This document shows, in pieces, positions 1 through 8,216 of a DNA stretch of 64,000 nucleotides. The stretch covers positions 1-64,000 of the forward strand of contig DASYHP010000047.1 in assembly GCA_035998495.1 (NCBI GenBank), in the 5' to 3' direction. This DNA comes from Mesorhizobium_B sp035998495. Lineage in GTDB: Bacteria > Pseudomonadota > Alphaproteobacteria > Rhizobiales > Rhizobiaceae. The notes under the pieces are model-generated. The model was given only the letters and a program-made list of their open reading frames with translations. It made no database searches and was not told where the DNA came from. Each line of letters opens with the position of its first letter. The first letter of the stretch is position 1. A program made the translations under genes and the position numbers.

Positions 1-162
1 TTGTGATGCCGCACGGGGTTGCTCCTCTATCGTGTCCGAGATCGTCGCCAAACGCTCGAATACGAGTAGAATCAACACCGTGCACCTTGTCCATTGAATT
101 TAAACCGGACACCAGTGGCTCAAGCCCGAGCATGACGGAGGAAAGGTTGTCGCCAGGCTGCG
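1..162. other. Non-coding left edge
   Basis: No convincing gene is seen here. The stretch lies downstream of the leftward aldehyde dehydrogenase gene. Around 119-141 it carries a fragment resembling the 'caagcccgagcatgacgg' arm of palindromic intergenic repeats common in Rhizobiales, but the second arm is not evident, so no element is called. Confidence 0.4.
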
Positions 163-1596
163 TCACGCCGCGTCCGGCCGGTGAACCGTCTTCACTTCCA
201 AAAAGTCCTCGAGGCCGAAGAGGCCGCCCTCGCGGCCGTTGCCGGATTGCTTGTAGCCGCCGAACGGGCTGCCGTAGCGATGCGGGCCGCCGTTGATGTG
301 CACCATGCCGGCGCGAAGGCGCGCAGCGACGCGCTCGGCGCGGTCCGCGTTGCCGGTCTGGAGATAGGCGGCAAGGCCGTAGGCGGTGTCGTTCGCAATC
401 GCGATTGCTTCCTCTTCGGTGTCGAAGGGGATGATCGAAAGGACCGGGCCGAACACTTCTTCGCGCGCGATGCGCATGTCGTTGTTGACGTCGGCAAAGA
501 TCGTCGGCTTGACGAAATAGCCGGTCTCGAAACCCTCCGGCTTGCCGGGTCCGCCGACCAGCACGCGCGCGCCTTCGGCAACACCCGCCTCGATCAACGC
601 CTGCACGCGGCCGAACTGGATGTGCGAGACGAGCGGACCGATGTGGACGCCTTCCTCTTCCGGGTTGCCGACCTTGGCTTGCCTGCCGGTGCGCTCGGCG
701 ATCTCGACGACCTTGTCGTAGACCGAACGTTCGACGAGCATACGGGTCGGCGCATCGCAGGACTGGCCGGAATTGTTGAAGCATTCGCGCACGCTGCCGG
801 CAACGCGGTCTTCCAGGTCCGCATCGGCGAAGACAAGGTTCGGCGACTTGCCGCCGAGTTCGAGCGTCACGCGCTTGACCGTCTCGGCCGCATCCTTGCT
901 GACGGCGATGCCGGCGCGGGTGGAGCCGGTAAAGGACATCATGTCGACGTCCTTGTGCTTGGAAAGCGCCGCGCCGCATTCGAGACCGTCGCCGTTGACG
1001 AGGTTGAACGTGCCGGCCGGGAAACCGGCCTCATGCACCATTTCCGCATAGAGCAGCGCGTTGAGCGGCGTGAATTCGGACGGTTTCAGTACGCAGGTGC
1101 TGCCGGTCGCCAGCGCCGGGACGACCTTCAGCGCGATCTGGTTGATCGGCCAGTTCCACGGCGTGATGAGGCCGCAGACGCCGATCGGCTCGCGGCGCAC
1201 GACGTCGCCGTTGGGCAGCACTTCGCGGCCCTTCAGGCGCTTGAGGCCCTCGATGAAGCCCTGTAGGTGGCCGACGCCGACATCCGCCTGCTGCTCGGTG
1301 CTCATGGTGATCGGCGCGCCGAGCTCAAGCGTGATGGTGCGCGCCATCTCCTCATAGCGGCGCTTGTAGATGTCGAGCAGCTTTTCGAGCAGCGCGAGGC
1401 GCTCTTCCACGCTGGTCTGGCTGTAGGTTGCAAAAGCCTTCTTGGCGGCGGCGACGGCGCGGTCGATATCGGCGGCGGTGCCCATGGAGATGACCGCGAT
1501 CGGCTTTTCCGTCGCCGGGTTGATCACCGAAAGGTCGTTGGGCTTCAGCGGATCGACCCACTGGCCGTCGATGTAGAATTTGCGCTTGTCGAGCAT
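163..1596 (-). CDS. NAD(P)-dependent aldehyde dehydrogenase
   Basis: This is a full-length ALDH-superfamily enzyme (477 aa), expected to oxidise an aldehyde to its acid in the cytoplasm. The nucleophile lies in the NNSGQSCDAP motif, the general-base Glu in VTLELGGKSP, and the cofactor-binding TPWNWP stretch is intact. The chosen ATG (1596) has a GGGAGA ribosome site five bases upstream. A GTG 15 bases earlier overlaps the stop of the preceding gene and is less likely. It is the last gene of a leftward operon with a polyamine-type ABC importer and a metallo-hydrolase, so the substrate is probably an aldehyde derived from the imported amine or ester. Many ALDH subfamilies share these motifs, so the substrate stays unassigned. 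Confidence 0.9.
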   Translation of the reverse strand: MLDKRKFYIDGQWVDPLKPNDLSVINPATEKPIAVISMGTAADIDRAVAAAKKAFATYSQTSVEERLALLEKLLDIYKRRYEEMARTITLELGAPITMSTEQQADVGVGHLQGFIEGLKRLKGREVLPNGDVVRREPIGVCGLITPWNWPINQIALKVVPALATGSTCVLKPSEFTPLNALLYAEMVHEAGFPAGTFNLVNGDGLECGAALSKHKDVDMMSFTGSTRAGIAVSKDAAETVKRVTLELGGKSPNLVFADADLEDRVAGSVRECFNNSGQSCDAPTRMLVERSVYDKVVEIAERTGRQAKVGNPEEEGVHIGPLVSHIQFGRVQALIEAGVAEGARVLVGGPGKPEGFETGYFVKPTIFADVNNDMRIAREEVFGPVLSIIPFDTEEEAIAIANDTAYGLAAYLQTGNADRAERVAARLRAGMVHINGGPHRYGSPFGGYKQSGNGREGGLFGLEDFLEVKTVHRPDAA

Positions 1597-1607
1597 GTTT
1601 TCTCCCG

Positions 1608-2336
1608 TCACTTCTGTTTTTCAGTAAGCCAGCCCTTGATGAGCTGGCGGTAGCGGTCCCCGCCGAAACTTGGAAAATGGCCGCCATGCACCAGCCGCAC
1701 GGGCAGGGCCACGAGCCGTTCCATCGAGGCGATGTAGTCATTCATATCGGAATGGTAAGTGTCCTCGATCAGCGGGCCGTCGTAGACGATGTCGCCCGAG
1801 AAGAGAATTTCCGTCGCCTTTTCGTAAAGCGCAATACCCCCCGGGGAGTGGCCCGGCGTGTGAATGACCTCGAAATGCCGGTCGCCGAGGTCGATCACGT
1901 CGCCGTCCTCGAGGATGCGCGTCGCCGGTGCCCGCTTCACCGCGTAACATTTCGAGCAATAGGGTTCGGGCGGCAGCGCGTCGAAAATCTCGTCGGTGAC
2001 ATAAGGGTCGGCGAGCGTGTTTTCCCGCGTCGGGTTGGCGAGAAGTTCCGCCTCGGCCGCATGCACGGCGCGGCATTCGAATTCGTGGTGGCAGCCGATA
2101 TGGTCGAAATGGGTGTGGCTCGCCACCGCGATCAAGTCGCGCTCGGTGACGACGGGCACCCATTCGCGCAGCGAAACGACGCCCATGCCGCTATCCACCA
2201 GCATGTCGCGGTCACGCCCGCGGATGTGCCAGACGTTGCAGCGGTAGAACTCCTGGATATAGGGCTCGGAAATGGCGGTCACGCCGTCATCGAGGCGACG
2301 CACGCTGTACCAGTCCTCCGGGCGGATGCGCTGCAT
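1608..2336 (-). CDS. MBL-fold metallo-hydrolase
   Basis: This 242-residue metallo-beta-lactamase-fold hydrolase carries the zinc motif SHTHFDHIGCH near residue 75, a further His in HTPGHSPGG, and the conserved Asp in LFSGDIVYDG. The family hydrolyses thioesters, lactones, phosphoesters or beta-lactams. The context, between an ABC ATPase that ends one base before its ATG and an aldehyde dehydrogenase, suggests hydrolysis of an imported compound ahead of aldehyde oxidation. No signal peptide is seen, so it should act in the cytoplasm. The exact substrate cannot be read from the sequence. Confidence 0.88.
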   Translation of the reverse strand: MQRIRPEDWYSVRRLDDGVTAISEPYIQEFYRCNVWHIRGRDRDMLVDSGMGVVSLREWVPVVTERDLIAVASHTHFDHIGCHHEFECRAVHAAEAELLANPTRENTLADPYVTDEIFDALPPEPYCSKCYAVKRAPATRILEDGDVIDLGDRHFEVIHTPGHSPGGIALYEKATEILFSGDIVYDGPLIEDTYHSDMNDYIASMERLVALPVRLVHGGHFPSFGGDRYRQLIKGWLTEKQK

Positions 2337-3428
2337 TTATTGTCCTACTCCCGCTCCGTCCTGAAGCGCGACGATGCTATCCGCCTTCAGCCGAAGGTCA
2401 AGCTCGGCGCCGACTTCCGGCAGATCGGTCTGGGGAAGATGGGCGGTGAGGGCAGCGCCCTCGGCAGCGACATGGCAGCGGTGATGCGTGCCGAAAAAGG
2501 CGCTGCCGGTGATGCGGCCGCGGCCGAGCGAGACGGTCGCGCCGTCGGCACCGGCGCTTCGAAAATGCTCGGGGCGGATGCAGAGCGTGACATCGCGACC
2601 CGTCACCGGGAAGCCCGCGACGAAGGCGGAGGCGGGCAGGGCGACGCGGCCGAGCGTGGTTTCCACCTCCGCCTCGTTCGCCGACGTGCCGCACACCTTG
2701 GCCGGCAGAAGATTGACCTCGCCCATGAAGCCGGCGGAAAACAGCGAGCGCGGGCGCATGTAGATCGAGGCCGGCGTGCCGACATCCTCGATACGGCCCT
2801 TGTTCATGACGACGATGCGGTCGGCTATCGCCATCGCCTCTTCCTGGTCGTGCGTGACATGCACGAAGGTCGTGCCGACACGCTTCTGGATCGCCTTCAA
2901 TTCGTCCTGCATCTGGCGGCGCAATTTCAGGTCGAGCGCGCCGAGCGGCTCGTCGAGCAGCAGCACGTCCGGGTCGACCGCGAGCGCGCGGGCCAGCGCC
3001 ACACGCTGCCGCTGGCCGCCGGAAAGCTCGTGCGGCTTCTTGGCCGATGATGCCCGGAGCCCGACGAGATCGAGCAGAGAAAACGCCTTCTCGTACCGCT
3101 CCGCCTTGCCCATGCCGCGCATGCGCAGGCCGAAGCCGACATTGTCGCGCAGGCACATATGCGGGAACAGGGCGTAGTCCTGGAACATGGTCGTGGTCGG
3201 GCGCTTGGCCGGCGAAACGTGGGTCATGTCGCGCCCGCCGATCGAAACCGTGCCGGAGGTCGGCTCGATGAAGCCGCCGAGGATGGAGAGGAGCGTGGTC
3301 TTGCCGCAGCCGGAGGGGCCGAGCAGCACGACGAACTCGCCGGCGGCGATATCGAGCGACACATCGTCGAGCGCCCGGAAGGAGCCGAAGACCTTGGTGG
3401 CGTTGCGAACGGAAACGTCGGCGGTCAT
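2337..3428 (-). CDS. ABC importer ATP-binding protein, polyamine type (PotA-like)
   Basis: This is the ATPase of an ABC importer (363 aa). It has Walker A GPSGCGKTT, Q-loop MFQDYALFPH, signature LSGGQRQRVALARAL, Walker B VLLLDEPLGALD and H-loop THDQEEAM, followed by a C-terminal TOBE-like domain from about residue 240. The architecture matches the PotA/PotG/FbpC group. Its ATG overlaps the TGA of the upstream permease gene (ATGA), indicating translational coupling. The metallo-hydrolase gene follows at once. Confidence 0.92.
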   Translation of the reverse strand: MTADVSVRNATKVFGSFRALDDVSLDIAAGEFVVLLGPSGCGKTTLLSILGGFIEPTSGTVSIGGRDMTHVSPAKRPTTTMFQDYALFPHMCLRDNVGFGLRMRGMGKAERYEKAFSLLDLVGLRASSAKKPHELSGGQRQRVALARALAVDPDVLLLDEPLGALDLKLRRQMQDELKAIQKRVGTTFVHVTHDQEEAMAIADRIVVMNKGRIEDVGTPASIYMRPRSLFSAGFMGEVNLLPAKVCGTSANEAEVETTLGRVALPASAFVAGFPVTGRDVTLCIRPEHFRSAGADGATVSLGRGRITGSAFFGTHHRCHVAAEGAALTAHLPQTDLPEVGAELDLRLKADSIVALQDGAGVGQ

Positions 3429-4207
3429 GAGGCTTTCTTTCTGAAGACGGCGAGTTCCAGGACGATGAGGAACGCAACCGAGACGAGGAAGACGACGCTG
3501 CCGATGGCATTGGTGCGGGGATCGAGCCCGGAGCGCAGCATGCTCCAGATCTCGACCGGCAGCGTCACGTCGAAGCGCGACAGCAGAAAGGCGACGATGA
3601 ACTCGTCCCAGCTGAAGGTGACGGAGAGGAAGAAGGCGGCAAGGATCGACGGCAGCAGCATGGGCGCGGTGATGAGCAGCATGACCTGCCAGTCCTTCGC
3701 GCCGAGATCGCGCGCGGCCCGCTCGATATTCACCTGATGCCCGCCCATCGAGGCATAGATGATGGCGAAGCAGAGCGGCAGGTTGATCACCACATGGCCG
3801 ATACCGACGGTGATGAGCGAGAGCCTGAGCCCGGTGAGATTGAGCACCGAGAGCAGGCCGAGGCCAATGATCAGCGTGCTGACCGTCATCGGCGCGACGA
3901 TGAGGCCGCGCAGGAGGCCGGAGGCCGGCAGCGTGTAGCGGGCGAAGGCATAGGCCGCGAGGAAGCCGAGCACGCAGGCGACCGCCGATGAGACGACCGC
4001 CACGATCAGCGAGTTGCCGAGGGCCGCCATCAGCTTGCCATCGGAAAAGATCGCCTCGTACCAGCGCAGCGTCAGCCCGTTCAGCGGCGGCACCGGCAGC
4101 GTGCCATCCTGGAAGGAGAACAGCACGAGCACGACGACCGGCAGGAAGATGAACAGATAGATGAGGCCGGCATAGAGTGCTGCAAGAGCGGCGGTGAGGT
4201 GGCGCAT
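3425..4207 (-). CDS. ABC importer permease, PotC/YdcV-like
   Basis: This inner-membrane permease (260 aa) has about six hydrophobic segments. Its cytoplasmic EAA-type loop reads ERAARDLGAKDW and is followed by PMLLPSI, the contact point for the ATPase. Length and segment pattern fit the second permease of spermidine/putrescine-type importers. It starts one base after the stop of the first permease gene and overlaps the ATPase gene by four bases, so the three are co-translated. Confidence 0.9.
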   Translation of the reverse strand: MRHLTAALAALYAGLIYLFIFLPVVVLVLFSFQDGTLPVPPLNGLTLRWYEAIFSDGKLMAALGNSLIVAVVSSAVACVLGFLAAYAFARYTLPASGLLRGLIVAPMTVSTLIIGLGLLSVLNLTGLRLSLITVGIGHVVINLPLCFAIIYASMGGHQVNIERAARDLGAKDWQVMLLITAPMLLPSILAAFFLSVTFSWDEFIVAFLLSRFDVTLPVEIWSMLRSGLDPRTNAIGSVVFLVSVAFLIVLELAVFRKKAS

Positions 4208-4208
4208 G

Positions 4209-5072
4209 TTACGTCCTCTCCATCTTCAGCCAGCGCGCGCAGGCGATATAGGCAAGCGTGACGACGACCATCAGCACCAGCGAGAGGGCGGCAGCCATCG
4301 GGAAATCCGCCCGCCTCCCGAGTTGCAGCATGATGACCTGCGGCAGCACCAGCTCGTTGTTGCCGCCGAGGATCTGCGGCGTGATGTAGTCGCCGATGCA
4401 GAGCACAAAAGTCAGGAAGGCGCCGACCATGATGCCGGGCAGCGTCAGCGGCAGCACGACAAACCAGAAGGTCTGGAAGGCGTTGGCACCGAGATCGGCC
4501 GCTGCGCGCCGATAGTTCGGCGAAAGCTGGATAAGGTTGGCGTAGATCGTCAGCGTCAGCAGCATGACGAAGAAGTGCACGAAGCCGATGATCGTGCCGG
4601 TGCGGTTGGCGGATAGCTCCAGCGGTTCGGCGATGATGCCGAGCCACAGCAGCGCCTGGTTGACGACGCCGCCCTTGGACAGCACCAGCAGCCAGGAGTA
4701 AGAGCGCACCACATAGGACGTCCAGAAGGGCAGGATCGCCATGATGAGAGCGAAACGCTGCCACTTCTTCGGCACGCGCTCGGCGATGATCCAGGCGAGC
4801 GGGTAGGCGAGCAGGATGGAGATGACGGTAACGACGGCGGTGATCTCCAGCGAGACCACCAAGCCCTTGAAGAGATGCGCCTTCTCGAAGAAGGCGACGT
4901 AATTGTCGAGCGTCCAGGTCGCGACGATCTCGCGCCCCTGCCGCGTCCAGAAGCTGATCGCCGCCATATAGGCGAAGGGCACGAGGAAGAAGAACCCCGT
5001 CCAGAGCAAAGCCGGCAGGGCAAAGACCCAGGCCTTGCGGCGCTCCGCGCGCTCATAGGCAGTGGCGGTCAT
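4209..5072 (-). CDS. ABC importer permease, PotB/YdcU-like
   Basis: This is the first permease of the polyamine-type importer (287 aa), with six predicted membrane segments and an EAA loop (RRAAADLGANAF, then LPLTLPGI). The frame is open upstream into the palindromic repeat, but that extension is low-complexity repeat translation. The ATG at 5072 begins MTATAYERAERRK, the expected short basic N-terminus before the first membrane helix. A palindromic repeat separates it from the binding-protein gene. Confidence 0.9.
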   Translation of the reverse strand: MTATAYERAERRKAWVFALPALLWTGFFFLVPFAYMAAISFWTRQGREIVATWTLDNYVAFFEKAHLFKGLVVSLEITAVVTVISILLAYPLAWIIAERVPKKWQRFALIMAILPFWTSYVVRSYSWLLVLSKGGVVNQALLWLGIIAEPLELSANRTGTIIGFVHFFVMLLTLTIYANLIQLSPNYRRAAADLGANAFQTFWFVVLPLTLPGIMVGAFLTFVLCIGDYITPQILGGNNELVLPQVIMLQLGRRADFPMAAALSLVLMVVVTLAYIACARWLKMERT

Positions 5073-5126
5073 GGGGTTTGTCTCCAGAATTCTCTGAAAG
5101 GGGCGATGGCATCGCGTGCGTGGCAT

Positions 5127-5281
5127 ACCCCCCTCTGGCCTGCCGGCCATCTCCCCCTCAAGGGGGGAGATCGGCAAGACATGAGGGCATTGCTCAAATC
5201 GGAATGCCAAAGATGGTCGAAACGTCGCTCCACCCAATCTCCCCCATTGAGGGGGAGTTGGCCGGCAGGCCAGAGGGGGGT
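5127..5281. repeat. Palindromic intergenic mosaic repeat (RIME-like)
   Basis: A perfect 23-bp inverted repeat bounds the element (5127-5149 and 5259-5281). Two internal hairpins (5150-5170 and about 5237-5258) are built from runs of C and G. The arm sequence 'ccccctctggcctgccggcc' resembles the Rhizobium-specific intergenic mosaic elements known from Rhizobium and Sinorhizobium. It sits inside the operon, between the binding-protein gene and the first permease gene, where a stable RNA structure could protect the upstream message. Confidence 0.8.
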
Positions 5282-5304
5282 GCCTCGCCCGTCCCCTCTG
5301 CCGC

Positions 5305-6384
5305 TTACTGCTGCAACATTTCCGTCCAGACATCCTGCATCGCCGCATCCATGTCCGCGTCGGCCACCGGGTAGAGCTGCGAATTCTTCAGGTAGTCCGG
5401 CTGCTTGTCCCAGCGCAAAGCCGTCTTCTGCGGGTCGGTGAGGTGTTCGCCGGCCTTGGCATTGGCCGGCATCGCCCAGTAGCACGACGAGGTGGCAAGC
5501 CGCGCCTGGCCCTCGGGGCCGACGATATATTGCACGAATTTCAGCGCGAGGTCCTGCTTTTCGGAGGACTTGAAGACGCCGATCGACTGCGCCCAGCGGA
5601 GCGCGCCCTGCTTGGGGATCGTCCAGTCGAGGTTCGGCTTTTCGCCGGAAAGGCCGGCCGTCAGCCACTCGCCGCCGCCCACGACGATATCGACTTCGCC
5701 GGTCGCAAGGGCCGTCTGCGAGGCGACGACGTCGCTCACCTGGCGGGCGACCTTCTTCATCTCGAAGAGCTTTTCCTTGATCGCCGGCAGGTCGTCCTGC
5801 TTCAGGTCGGCGGTCTTCTTGCCGATGCCGACGCCGGTCAGGCCGACCATCGGAAGGTAATAATCATAGAGCGCGATGCGGCCCTTGTACTTGTCCGACC
5901 AGATGACCGAGAGGTCGTCCATGTCGGCCGGATCGACCTTCGTCTTGTCGAAGGAAATCGTGTTGTAGCCGAATTTCTCGGTAATGGCGTAGACCTTGCC
6001 GTCCTTGGTCGTCGTCTCGTCCATGCGCACTTCCGGGAAGAGATCGCCGAGCGGCAGCTTGTCGGCCGGCATTTCACCCAGAATATCCATGTCGATGGCA
6101 CGCGGAACGTCGACGGCGTCGATCACCAGCACGTCCCAGTCACCGGGGCGGGACTGCTCGATGATCGAGATCGCAGCCCCCGTGCCCTCATATTCCTTGA
6201 GGTTGACCTTGACGTTGTTGGCCTTCTCGAAAGGCTCCACCAGCGCCGGGTCGGTGTGGTCGCACCAGACCAGCGCGTTCAGCTCGTCCTGCGCCTGCGC
6301 GCCGACGGGGCCGAAAACAAACATGGCTGCGGTGGCAAGAAGCATGCGGCGGGAAAACCCGCCGGAAACGGTTTTCGTCATCAT
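5305..6384 (-). CDS. Periplasmic binding protein of polyamine-type ABC importer (PotD-like)
   Basis: This extracellular solute-binding protein (359 aa) has a signal peptide: a twin-arginine-like SRRMLLATAAMF, a hydrophobic stretch, and cleavage near AQAQDE. The mature fold matches family 1 spermidine/putrescine or iron-type binders. The ATG at 6384 (MMTKT) lies just after a GAGGGA ribosome site. The next ATG, three bases on, is also possible. It is the first gene of the leftward operon and faces a TetR regulator. The ligand is not readable from sequence. Confidence 0.9.
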   Translation of the reverse strand: MMTKTVSGGFSRRMLLATAAMFVFGPVGAQAQDELNALVWCDHTDPALVEPFEKANNVKVNLKEYEGTGAAISIIEQSRPGDWDVLVIDAVDVPRAIDMDILGEMPADKLPLGDLFPEVRMDETTTKDGKVYAITEKFGYNTISFDKTKVDPADMDDLSVIWSDKYKGRIALYDYYLPMVGLTGVGIGKKTADLKQDDLPAIKEKLFEMKKVARQVSDVVASQTALATGEVDIVVGGGEWLTAGLSGEKPNLDWTIPKQGALRWAQSIGVFKSSEKQDLALKFVQYIVGPEGQARLATSSCYWAMPANAKAGEHLTDPQKTALRWDKQPDYLKNSQLYPVADADMDAAMQDVWTEMLQQ

Positions 6385-6448
6385 CTTTCCCTCTGGCTGA
6401 CGGCTTTTGGCCCTGGCGAATGGCACTCATTGCGGTGCCTTGAGAAAA

Positions 6449-6480
6449 AGATTGAACGAATTCATTTTTTAAGTCAATCT
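6449..6480. promoter_or_regulatory. Inverted repeat between divergent promoters, candidate TetR operator
   Basis: The 7-bp arms AGATTGA (6449-6455) and TCAATCT (6474-6480) flank a smaller TGAA-cgaa-TTCA palindrome in the short gap between the binding-protein gene and the tetR gene. Position and symmetry fit the binding site of the adjacent TetR protein. This is inference. Confidence 0.4.
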
Positions 6481-6511
6481 CATTTTTGAGGAGATTCCAA
6501 CGGAGGATTCC

Positions 6512-7138
6512 ATGGCCGGATTGCGGGCAAAACAGAAGGCGGACAGGACGCGGCGCATCCTCGAAGCCGCGACCACGCTGTTCCGCGAGCAGGGCTATGA
6601 CAGTGCCCGCATCGAGGACATCGCCGAGATGGCGGAGGTCTCCGTCGGCACGCTCTACAACTACTATCAGAACAAGGGCGACATCCTCGTCGCCACCGTC
6701 GCGATGGAAGTGACGGAGGTGCTGGAAGGCGGTTCGCGCATCGTCGCCAGTCCGCCGCTGAACGTGGCGGAAGCGCTGCGCGCGCTGATCGAACAATATT
6801 ACGACCATTCGCTCTATTATCTCTCCAAGGAGATGTGGCGCACCGCCATGGCCATCTCCATCCAGCAGCCGGACATGCCGCTCTCGCGGCGTTATACCGA
6901 GCTCGACGGGCAGCTCTGCGCGCAGGTCGTCCAGCTCGTCCAGACCCTCCAGGCGCGCGGCGTCGTGCATGCGAGCGTCGACGCGAAGGCGATGGGCGAG
7001 GTTTTCTTCAACAATCTCAACATGATGTTCATCGAGTTCTGCAAGGTCGACGCCATGCCGCTCGAAGAGCTGAAGGCGCGCGTCAACGCCCAGCACGAAC
7101 CCATCGCCGCCCTCATCAGCAGCATCAAGATCGTCTAA
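6512..7138 (+). CDS. TetR/AcrR-family transcriptional regulator
   Basis: This is a 208-residue regulator. The N-terminal helix-turn-helix (residues about 10-58) contains the family hallmarks ILEAATTLFREQGYD, IAEMAEVSVGTLYNYY and NKGDIL. The rest is a helical ligand-binding domain. A GGAGG ribosome site precedes the ATG. It is transcribed away from the polyamine-type ABC operon and probably represses it, responding to the transported compound or a product. Confidence 0.9.
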   Translation: MAGLRAKQKADRTRRILEAATTLFREQGYDSARIEDIAEMAEVSVGTLYNYYQNKGDILVATVAMEVTEVLEGGSRIVASPPLNVAEALRALIEQYYDHSLYYLSKEMWRTAMAISIQQPDMPLSRRYTELDGQLCAQVVQLVQTLQARGVVHASVDAKAMGEVFFNNLNMMFIEFCKVDAMPLEELKARVNAQHEPIAALISSIKIV

Positions 7139-7146
7139 GGAATACC

Positions 7147-7539
7147 ATGACCGAAGCGGAAATCGCCGTCCTCGCCGCCGCCAATATCCTGGTGACTGCG
7201 TTCGCCCGACATGACCGCGCGGCCTATTTTGCCGCTTTCGCGCCGGAAGCGACCTTCGTCTTCCACAATCTCGACCGCACGCTCGACGATCGCGCCGCCT
7301 ATGAAGCCGAATGGGCGCTCTGGGAGACGCGCGACGGTTTTCGCGTGCTCGGCTGCCGCTCGACGGACCGGAAAGTCCGGCTCGTCGGCAACGTGGCGAT
7401 CTTCACCCATGCCGTCGAGACCGACGTTTCGGTGGGCGGCGAAACCATGACGAACAACGAGCGCGAGACGATCGTTTTTTCGCGCGACGCCGCCGGCCGC
7501 TGGCTTGCGGTGCACGAGCACCTCTCGGCCGCCGCCTGA
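7147..7539 (+). CDS. NTF2-like (SnoaL/DUF4440-type) protein
   Basis: This small cytoplasmic protein (130 aa) has the NTF2-like cone-fold pattern: an N-terminal helix pair (FARHDRAAYFAAFAPEATFVFHN) followed by beta strands ending in RWLAVHEHLS. Such proteins are small isomerases, hydrolases or ligand-binding domains acting on cyclic or aromatic compounds. It starts eight bases after the tetR stop, so the two are probably co-transcribed. No specific reaction can be assigned. Confidence 0.75.
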   Translation: MTEAEIAVLAAANILVTAFARHDRAAYFAAFAPEATFVFHNLDRTLDDRAAYEAEWALWETRDGFRVLGCRSTDRKVRLVGNVAIFTHAVETDVSVGGETMTNNERETIVFSRDAAGRWLAVHEHLSAAA

Positions 7540-7557
7540 AGCCCGTTTCACCTTGAG

Positions 7558-8193
7558 CTACAGCGTTTCCGCCATCGCCCGGACGAGGGCGGCCGCGGAG
7601 GCCGCACCGGGATCGAGATGGCCGAGCGAACGCTCGCGCACGCGGGCGGCGCGACCCTTGGTGGCGACCATCGTGGCGGTCGCGGCGGCGCCATTGTCGG
7701 CGGCGGCGGTGACGGCGTTCCAGAAGTCGCGCTTCGATTTGCCGTCGGCGACCGCGGTTGCGGCGGCCTCGGCCGCGGGCAGCCAGACGTCGAGCATGGT
7801 CTTGTCGCCGCGCTGCGCCTTGCCGCGGTCGCGGATGCCCTCGGAAATGGCGGCCAGCATGTCGCGGCAGGCGGCGAGGTCGAGTTCTTTCCGGCCCGCG
7901 AGCGCTTGCGCGGCGCGGCGGAAACCGGTGGCGTAGAGCGGGCCGGTGGAGGCGCCGACGGCATCGAGGAAGCCCCTCGCGGCCGTCTGCATCACCTCGG
8001 CGGCGCTCGCCGCATCGAGATCGAGCGCGGCGAGCGCCGTGTTCACCGCCTTGAAGCCGAGCGACATGGTGATGCCGTGGTCGCCGTCGCCGATCGCGCC
8101 GTCCAGCTCGGAAAGATGATCCTTCTCCACCTCGATCGCCTCGGCCATGCGCCCGAACATCCTGGCGAGAGCCCGCGCCGCGCTTTCCGACAT
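7558..8193 (-). CDS. dhaL: Dihydroxyacetone kinase subunit L (copy 1)
   Basis: This is the DAK2-domain nucleotide-binding subunit (211 aa). The ADP/Mg site GAIGDGDHG lies near residue 30. The second phosphate-binding pattern appears as GASTGPLYATGFRRA, and the C-terminal helix ends RSLGHLDPGAASAA, all typical of DhaL. The start has a GGAGGAAG ribosome site. It follows the SorC-DhaK fusion gene and presumably pairs with it. No DhaM phosphotransfer subunit is present in the window, so the kinase is more likely ATP-dependent than PEP-dependent. Confidence 0.9.
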   Translation of the reverse strand: MSESAARALARMFGRMAEAIEVEKDHLSELDGAIGDGDHGITMSLGFKAVNTALAALDLDAASAAEVMQTAARGFLDAVGASTGPLYATGFRRAAQALAGRKELDLAACRDMLAAISEGIRDRGKAQRGDKTMLDVWLPAAEAAATAVADGKSKRDFWNAVTAAADNGAAATATMVATKGRAARVRERSLGHLDPGAASAAALVRAMAETL

Positions 8194-8216
8194 GTCTTCC
8201 TCCACACTAAGGCATT

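Noticed and set aside
3..296. Short plus-strand frame at the left edge
   Set aside because: It runs over the 3' end of the aldehyde dehydrogenase gene, and its product has no recognisable pattern.
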